Shown: one piece after another, positions 59,420-64,000 of the stretch | Layout of the letters: every line of letters starts with the position of its first letter | Position numbering within the stretch: the first letter of the stretch is position 1 | From: Chryseobacterium jejuense | GTDB lineage: Bacteria; Bacteroidota; Bacteroidia; Flavobacteriales; Weeksellaceae | Length of the DNA: 64,000 bases | Direction of reading: 5' to 3' | NCBI RefSeq assembly: GCF_900100075.1 | Contig: NZ_FNEG01000001.1 | Span: forward strand, 620,001-684,000 | Made by a program: the position numbers and the translations under genes | The notes under the pieces: model-generated | Databases searched by the model: none | Told to the model about the DNA's origin: nothing | Seen by the model: the letters and a program-made list of their open reading frames with translations, nothing else

Positions 59420-60476
59420 TAAAGAAGAATTGTTGAATAATGCTGTTGAGCTGCTTAAAAAGCTGATTGAAATTCCTTCATTCAGTAAAGATGAATTCAA
59501 TACATCGGTGGAGATTGAAAGCTTTTTCAAGAAACACCAGATCCCAACTAAGCGTTTTAAAAACAATATCTGGGCGGTGAATAAAAACTTTGATGTCTTT
59601 AAACCGTCAGTTTTACTGAATACACATCATGATACAGTAAAGCCTAATAAAGCTTACACATTGGATCCCTTTGTACCGGTTGAAAAAGATGGTAAACTCT
59701 TCGGATTAGGAAGCAATGATGCCGGAGCTTCTCTGGTTTCTATGGCGCAGGTTTTTTTACATTTTTATGATAAAGAAGATTTAGAATATAATTTAGTGAT
59801 TGCGTTGACAGCAGAGGAGGAGATTTCAGGTTTTGACGGAATCGAGGCTCTGTTTCCACAGTTACCCAATATTGAGCTTGCCATTGTAGGAGAACCCACG
59901 CAGATGAATCTGGCAATAGCTGAAAAGGGACTGTTGGTAATTGACGGAGAGATGAAAGGAACTCCTTCTCATGCTGCTCATCCTAATGACGATAATTCCA
60001 TTATAAAGTGTATGCAGGATCTACAGGGAATTTTAAATTTTAAATTTCCGAAGGTTTCAGATTATCTGGGTGAAGTAAAAGTGACTCTTTCAGGAATTCA
60101 CGCCGGTGTACAGCATAATGTTGTGCCGGAGTCTTGTCATTTCACTTTGGATGTAAGGGTGACGGATGAATATTCCAACAAAGAAGCCTTTGAAATCATC
60201 CAGTCTCAGATGAAATCAACGCTTACGGCAAGGTCTTTCAGGTTGAATTCATCAAAAATAGAAATGGATCATACGTTTGTAAAAGCAGGTTTGGAAATAG
60301 GAAGGACAACCTATGGTTCGCCAACATCTTCAGATCAGGCTATCATTCCATGTACATCTGTAAAATTGGGTCCTGGAGACAGTAGGCGCTCGCATACAGC
60401 AGATGAATTCATCTATATTAATGAAATAGAAGAAGGAATTGATATCTATATCCAGATTTTGGAAAAGGTGTTATAA
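59394..60476 (+). CDS. argE: M20-family N-acyl-citrulline/ornithine deacylase (ArgE-like)
   Basis: The 360-residue metalloenzyme removes the acyl group late in the pathway; in organisms with an acyl-transcarbamylase the substrate is N-acylcitrulline. Co-catalytic metal ligands can be seen: His and Asp in LLNTHHDTVKP, Asp in LGSNDAGASL, Glu pair in LTAEEEISGF, Glu in VGEPTQ and His in RRSHTADEF near the C terminus. The dimerisation lid is the segment around GTPSHAAHPN. Given Val90 in the transcarbamylase, I suspect N-succinylcitrulline desuccinylase activity. It overlaps argB by 26 bases. Sequence alone does not separate it from DapE, but the operon does. Confidence 0.9.
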   Translation: MQELKSVYNKEELLNNAVELLKKLIEIPSFSKDEFNTSVEIESFFKKHQIPTKRFKNNIWAVNKNFDVFKPSVLLNTHHDTVKPNKAYTLDPFVPVEKDGKLFGLGSNDAGASLVSMAQVFLHFYDKEDLEYNLVIALTAEEEISGFDGIEALFPQLPNIELAIVGEPTQMNLAIAEKGLLVIDGEMKGTPSHAAHPNDDNSIIKCMQDLQGILNFKFPKVSDYLGEVKVTLSGIHAGVQHNVVPESCHFTLDVRVTDEYSNKEAFEIIQSQMKSTLTARSFRLNSSKIEMDHTFVKAGLEIGRTTYGSPTSSDQAIIPCTSVKLGPGDSRRSHTADEFIYINEIEEGIDIYIQILEKVL

Positions 60477-60782
60477 AGGATGGAAGCGGGAAGAAGGAAG
60501 AAAGGAAGTTGTTCCGGTTTGTTATTAACTTCCAGCCTCCAGCTTCCTAGCTCAATATATATTTTGACTACGCTCAGCAGGCATTAAAGTTTCGTTTTTA
60601 ATAAAGATTTATGCAAAAAATATCATTAGAAAAGAACTTTAAATATTAGGGAAATGTTTTTTTATAGTTATAATAATAAGGATCGCCTTGCTGGGCTTGT
60701 CAAAATCAATCAAATATTTTAAATCGGGCTGTGATGAAATCGCTAAACGATGCATGCAGTCTTAGAAAATCAAAACTTACTT
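60477..60782. other. 306-base gap between argE and argH without a gene
   Basis: No gene is supported. The left part has GGAAGCGGGAAGAAGGAAGA followed by a purine-rich tract and a complementary-like AACTTCCAGCCTCCAGCTTC, forming an imperfect hairpin; TTTGACTACGCTCAGCAGGC resembles a known intergenic repeat style. The rest is AT-rich with poor coding potential. The argH start is at its right end. Confidence 0.5.
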
Positions 60783-62087
60783 ATGAAAAAAATATGGCAA
60801 AAGGACGACCTGGCCACCAATATATTAGTCAATAACTTTACTGTAGGAAAAGACCTTGACTTTGATGAACGTTTAGCGAAATATGATGTTAAAGGTTCTA
60901 TGGCACATTGTAAAATGCTTGCAGAAACCGGAATTATCTCTCTTGAAGAATCCGAGCAGATGCTGGCGGTATTAAACGATATTTTACAGGAAATTGAAAG
61001 CGGAAATTTTGAAATTGATAAAGAAGCTGAGGATATCCATTCTCAGGTAGAAGCCATCCTGATTACAAAATTAGGAGATACCGGAAAGAAAATTCATACA
61101 GCAAGATCAAGAAATGATCAGGTTTTACTGGACATTAAACTGTATTTATTGGATGAGATCCGTGAAATTACGGCACTTACCGATGAGTTTTTCCAGATTT
61201 TGATCCAATTGGCAGATCAGCATAAAAATGTACTGCTTCCGGGGTATACCCATTTGCAGATTGCTATGCCTTCCTCTTTCGGATTGTGGTTTGGAGCATA
61301 TGCAGAAGCTCTTTTAGATGATGTGGAGATGTTATTTTCAACCAAAAATATCATTAATAAAAATCCACTGGGATCAGCAGCAGGGTATGGTTCATCTTTC
61401 CCGATCAACCGTGAGAGTACTACTTATAATCTAGGATTTCAATCTATGAATTATAATTCGGTATATGCTCAGATGACTCGTGGGAAGTCTGAAAAATTAC
61501 TGGCAATGGCAATGGCAACATTAGCAGGAACACTTGGTAAATTTGCTTATGACGTTTGTTTATATCTGAACCAGAACTTTAATTTCATCAGCTTTCCAAA
61601 AGAATTTACAACGGGAAGTAGTATTATGCCTCATAAAAAGAACCCGGATATTTTTGAATTGGTTCGTGCACGATGCAACAGAATTCAGGCGCTACCCAAT
61701 GAATTGATCTTATTGACGAATAATCTTCCTTCAGGATATCACAGAGATGTTCAATTAACAAAAGAAATTCTTTTCCCGGCAATTGATTCATTAAAAGAAT
61801 GTCTGGAGATCTTAAGTTATACCTTACCAAATATCGAGGTAAAAGACGGAATTCTTGAAGATGAAAAATATAAATATCTGTTCAGCGTAGAGAAGATTAA
61901 TGAAGAAGTGAAAAGCGGAAGCTCTTTCCGTGATGCCTATGTAAAAGTAGGGCAGGAGATAGAAAACAATGAGTTTGAATTCGAGCCGGGTGCTTTGGAT
62001 CATACTCACCAGGGAAGCATAGGAAACCTTTGCCTGGATAAAATAGAATACCAGTTTAATAAACTGAAGAATAAATTATTAGGTTAA
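60783..62087 (+). CDS. argH: Argininosuccinate lyase
   Basis: ArgH splits argininosuccinate into arginine and fumarate. The 434-residue protein (from the ATG at 60783, MKKIWQKDDLA) shows the fumarase/aspartase superfamily signature TTGSSIMPHKKNPDIFELVRA, with the catalytic Ser in GSSIMPHKKN, the HTARSRNDQV segment and the LLPGYTHLQIAMPSSFG segment. An ATG 11 codons upstream (60750) gives a non-homologous extension. It closes the arg operon. Two long imperfect inverted repeats follow downstream. Assignment certain. Confidence 0.96.
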   Translation: MKKIWQKDDLATNILVNNFTVGKDLDFDERLAKYDVKGSMAHCKMLAETGIISLEESEQMLAVLNDILQEIESGNFEIDKEAEDIHSQVEAILITKLGDTGKKIHTARSRNDQVLLDIKLYLLDEIREITALTDEFFQILIQLADQHKNVLLPGYTHLQIAMPSSFGLWFGAYAEALLDDVEMLFSTKNIINKNPLGSAAGYGSSFPINRESTTYNLGFQSMNYNSVYAQMTRGKSEKLLAMAMATLAGTLGKFAYDVCLYLNQNFNFISFPKEFTTGSSIMPHKKNPDIFELVRARCNRIQALPNELILLTNNLPSGYHRDVQLTKEILFPAIDSLKECLEILSYTLPNIEVKDGILEDEKYKYLFSVEKINEEVKSGSSFRDAYVKVGQEIENNEFEFEPGALDHTHQGSIGNLCLDKIEYQFNKLKNKLLG

Positions 62088-62219
62088 AATCTGAACCATT
62101 AAGATCATAAAGGCTTAAGCGAACATAAAAATCTAAAAATTACTTTAGAATCGCCTTATGTTTTATCGTTGTGAAATCCTTAAATCTTAATTGCTTAAGC
62201 GGTCTTAATGGTCGGATTT
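62087..62219. repeat. Long imperfect inverted repeat downstream of argH
   Basis: Arms at 62087-62120 and 62193-62219 begin with AAATCTGAACCATTAAGATC and end with GGTCTTAATGGTCGGATTT; GCTTAAGC lies at the inner ends. They pair over most of 27 bases. Confidence 0.7.
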
Positions 62220-62251
62220 TATTTTGATCTTTGAATTTGATGATTGTGATA

Positions 62252-62384
62252 AAACCACAAAGGTTCTTGAAAGAACTTTAAGATAAGATGAGTTAAGAAA
62301 AGTTTGAAATATAACACATGGTTTTATCATTCGCCTACGAATATTCTTAACTTTTCTTAATTATTTAAAGTTTCTTAATGGTTT
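62252..62384. repeat. Second imperfect inverted repeat, downstream of argH
   Basis: Left arm starts AAACCACAAAGGTTCTTG and runs to TTAAGAAAAGTT (62304); right arm 62348-62384 starts AACTTTTCTTAATT and ends CTTAATGGTTT. Both arms use the same CATTAAG/CTTAATG words as the repeat before it. Confidence 0.6.
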
Positions 62385-62395
62385 AAAATTGAAAA

Positions 62396-62857
62396 CTATT
62401 CAAGATCAATCTTGAACTTAGTAGATTTTTTCACCTCATGAAGAACGATGGAACTGTGGTACTGTCCGATATTAGGAATGTTTGAAATAACACTTACAGC
62501 AAATTCATTATAAGAGTTAATATCTTTTGCGATAATTTTCAGCATATAATCGTATTCGCCAGAGAGGCTGGTGATTTCCTGTACTTCATCGTACTTTCCA
62601 ATATGCTTCTCAAAAGTCTCCAATACTTTCTTTGATTGTTCTTTAAGACGTACGTTACAATAGACTACAATGTTCAAACCCAGTTTCTCACGGTTTAAAA
62701 GACCTACATACTTTTGGATGATCCCCTGCTTCTCCAATTGTTTGATTCTTTCATACGTTGGAGTAAAGGTAAGACCAATCTTTTCCGAAATTTCTTTCAC
62801 TGATAAAGTAGAGTCTTCCTGTATAATGCTGAGAATCATTTTGTCTTTTAAATCCAT
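62396..62857 (-). CDS. Lrp/AsnC-family transcriptional regulator
   Basis: The 153-residue protein has the Lrp/AsnC plan: N-terminal HTH (residues about 5-50, MILSIIQEDSTLSVKEISEKIGLTFTPTYERIKQLEKQGIIQKY) and a C-terminal RAM domain (about 65-140; TSLSGEYDYMLKIIAKDINSYNEFAVSVISNIPNIGQYHSSIVL) with the G-x-Y-D ligand-binding turn. These regulators sense amino acids and control their metabolism. It lies between the arginine operon and pyrB and transcribes toward argH, away from pyrB; the intergenic 123 bases hold the pyr promoter on the plus strand. Targets unknown; arginine or carbamoyl-phosphate users nearby are natural candidates. Confidence 0.92.
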   Translation of the reverse strand: MDLKDKMILSIIQEDSTLSVKEISEKIGLTFTPTYERIKQLEKQGIIQKYVGLLNREKLGLNIVVYCNVRLKEQSKKVLETFEKHIGKYDEVQEITSLSGEYDYMLKIIAKDINSYNEFAVSVISNIPNIGQYHSSIVLHEVKKSTKFKIDLE

Positions 62858-62943
62858 AGAATAATGTTGTGTTGTAACAAAAATATTAATTTTAAATGAG
62901 AATAAGGAATGACTAAAGGTTTTAATTTATTTTAAACTTTGTT

Positions 62944-62974
62944 TTTGTAGTTTCATAAAATTGCTGTATCTTTG
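62944..62974 (+). promoter_or_regulatory. Promoter of the pyrB leader
   Basis: TTTG (62944-62947), a 19-base spacer and TATCTTTG (62967-62974) match the Bacteroidota promoter consensus closely. The transcript should start near 62978-62981, essentially at the leader ORF start codon. Confidence 0.75.
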
Positions 62975-62980
62975 CACCTA

Positions 62981-63052
62981 ATGAATAAAAAAGCATTTAT
63001 ATCATTAGATTTACCGGGCGAAAGCGCCCTTTACGATATTTATTGTTATTAG
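62981..63052 (+). CDS. Putative 23-codon leader peptide upstream of pyrB
   Basis: ATG at 62981 opens MNKKAFISLDLPG then ESALYDIYCY, with TAG at 63050-63052. The stop codon overlaps the first two bases of the terminator stem (63051). Codons 18-23 are in a U-rich mRNA stretch (UUUACGAUAUUUAUUGUUAU). The layout resembles PyrL of E. coli pyrBI, in which ribosome progress at a U-rich pause reports UTP supply. The ORF follows the promoter by a few bases, so it may be translated from a leaderless mRNA. No homology to a known peptide can be claimed. Confidence 0.55.
   Translation: MNKKAFISLDLPGESALYDIYCY
63016..63029 (+). promoter_or_regulatory. Leader hairpin 1 of pyrB
   Basis: GGGCG-AAAG-CGCCC forms a perfect 5-base stem within the leader ORF, 21 bases before the terminator stem. 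It could serve as an RNA polymerase pause hairpin. Confidence 0.6.
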
Positions 63053-63078
63053 CGAAGATAGTTGTCTTCGCTTTTTTT
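63051..63078 (+). terminator. Attenuator terminator before pyrB
   Basis: AGCGAAGA (63051-63058), loop TAGTTG, TCTTCGCT (63065-63072), then an unbroken T run to 63078. It lies between promoter and pyrB, 19 bases before the pyrB ATG, so it must be read through for pyrB expression. Confidence 0.88.
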
Positions 63079-63097
63079 ATGCTTAAAAATTAAGATT

Positions 63098-63988
63098 ATG
63101 TTTACGATTACAGAACTAAGTACCGAGAAAATCAACAGTATACTGACAGAAGCACTGGCTTTCAGGAATGGAAAAACTGCTAAAATTGAAGGCGAAGTTT
63201 TTTGCTCCAATCTTTTCTTTGAAGATAGCACAAGAACAAAGACAAGCTTTGATATTGCAGAAAGAAAATTAGGATTGCAGGTTGTTCCTTTTGATGCTTC
63301 ACACAGTTCTGTAAATAAAGGAGAGAGTCTTTATGATACTGTTAAGACAATTGAAAGTCTGGGAGTAAATCTTGTAGTGATCCGAGATAAGAAAGATAGA
63401 TATTTTGAAGATCTGAAAAATATTAAAATTCCTGTAATCAATGGTGGAGATGGAACAGGAAACCATCCTTCACAATGTATGCTGGATCTGATGACCATCT
63501 ATCAGGAATTCGGAAAGTTTGAAGGATTAAAAATAGGAATTGTAGGAGATGTAAAACACAGCCGTGTTGCCAACTCAAACGCTGAAGCATTAAGAAGATT
63601 AGGTGCTAAAGTATATTTCTCAGGACCTGAACAATGGTTTGACGAAGGAGCATTAATCAACGGAACTTACCTTTCTGTAGATGAGTTGATCGCGGAAGTG
63701 GATGTTCTGATGTTATTGAGAATCCAGCATGAAAGACACGATGACGCTATGAGCTTCACAGCTTCAGATTATCACAGAAAATATGGTCTGACTAAAGAAA
63801 GAGAGCAAGCTATGAAAAAAGAAGCAATCATCATGCACCCAGCACCAATCAACAGAGGAGTAGAAATTGACTCAGATTTAGTAGAATGTGAACGTTCAAG
63901 AGTCTTCAGACAAATGGAAAACGGCGTTTTCGCCAGAATGGCCATTTTAAAAGATGCTTTGGAAGAAAAAGGCTTTACCTTTAAGTAA
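63098..63988 (+). CDS. pyrB: Aspartate carbamoyltransferase catalytic subunit
   Basis: PyrB makes carbamoyl-aspartate, the committed step of pyrimidine synthesis. The 296-residue protein from the ATG at 63098 ([16 protein letters not shown]) has the carbamoyl-phosphate motif [20 protein letters not shown] (STRT), the second motif [16 protein letters not shown] and the third region [16 protein letters not shown] twelve codons upstream lies inside the terminator hairpin and is rejected. The pyrI regulatory subunit is absent from the visible part, as the window ends right after the stop. The leader ORF and terminator upstream suggest transcription attenuation. Confidence 0.95.
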   Translation: MFTITELSTEKINSILTEALAFRNGKTAKIEGEVFCSNLFFEDSTRTKTSFDIAERKLGLQVVPFDASHSSVNKGESLYDTVKTIESLGVNLVVIRDKKDRYFEDLKNIKIPVINGGDGTGNHPSQCMLDLMTIYQEFGKFEGLKIGIVGDVKHSRVANSNAEALRRLGAKVYFSGPEQWFDEGALINGTYLSVDELIAEVDVLMLLRIQHERHDDAMSFTASDYHRKYGLTKEREQAMKKEAIIMHPAPINRGVEIDSDLVECERSRVFRQMENGVFARMAILKDALEEKGFTFK

Positions 63989-64000
63989 AAGAACCAAGCT

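Noticed and set aside
60750..60782. Upstream ATG of argH
   Set aside because: It adds eleven residues without family similarity, while MKKIWQKD is the usual ArgH start.
63062..63097. TTG start of pyrB upstream of 63098
   Set aside because: It lies in the terminator hairpin; PyrB homology starts at the ATG at 63098.
1..64000. tRNA, rRNA or small-RNA genes
   Set aside because: No cloverleaf with T-arm consensus, rRNA segment or known structured RNA was recognised by eye; a covariance-model scan was not possible.

Overview
The window is a low-GC bacterial chromosome segment from the Bacteroidota, most likely family Weeksellaceae and probably Chryseobacterium or a close relative. The evidence is the set of protein families (fused SecDF, a one-gene bifunctional Rel/SpoT, OMP_b-brl-type TonB receptor, two secreted proteins with type IX secretion tails, an N-acyl-ornithine transcarbamylase in place of OTCase), promoters that look like TTTG-N19..21-TAnnTTTG instead of -35/-10 boxes, and the scarcity of Shine-Dalgarno sequences. 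No rRNA, tRNA, CRISPR array, complete insertion sequence or prophage was seen.

Layout. 1-5.3 kb: 3' end of lpdA, a secreted protein of unknown role, a peptide deformylase paralogue, a Crp/Fnr regulator and PEP carboxylase. 5.4-10.9 kb: a type IX-secreted subtilase diverges from a five-gene cluster (DegT aminotransferase, membrane protein, galE, Tam-like methyltransferase, TagD-like nucleotidyltransferase) that looks like nucleotide-sugar/surface-glycan metabolism. 11-17 kb, minus strand: TonB-type receptor, dapF-mltG (peptidoglycan precursor and glycan-strand termination), and pnuC with a GGFR-repeat lipoprotein. 17-27.5 kb: amino-acid permease, YCF48/BNR-like protein, hemN, a secreted sugar-dehydrogenase-like protein, secDF and a Tet-like MFS pump. 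27.7-30.3 kb: an arsenic operon (arsR, DUF6428-like, arsC-like, ACR3-like) with two ArsR-type operators and the stub of a lost acetyltransferase gene. 30.4-40.9 kb: NAT, tatA, PAP2, TPR protein, trmL, rlmH, an AraC/GlxA remnant, YihY, nhaA, rel/spoT and a small stress-like protein.

41.6-52.3 kb (minus) is a coherent short-chain-carboxylate locus: outer-membrane porin, MHS-type MFS transporter, two small membrane proteins, a symporter-histidine kinase hybrid, a receiver-only response regulator, propionyl-CoA synthetase and acetyl-CoA synthetase. It suggests uptake, sensing and CoA activation of acetate/propionate-like acids.

52.5-62.1 kb is the arginine operon: GNAT, argG, argC, argD-type aminotransferase, N-acylornithine transcarbamylase, argB, M20 deacylase and argH, with a small IS1-like zinc-ribbon/HTH gene facing it. 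The transcarbamylase has Val at position 90, the residue that separates the acetyl from the succinyl enzymes, so the pathway probably runs on N-succinylated intermediates. The spaces inside this operon are filled with several families of palindromic repeats, two of which recur elsewhere in the window. The window ends with an Lrp/AsnC regulator and pyrB. Between the pyrB promoter and pyrB lie a 23-codon leader ORF, a U-rich stretch and an intrinsic terminator, an arrangement like the enterobacterial pyrBI attenuator and the most interesting regulatory signal here.
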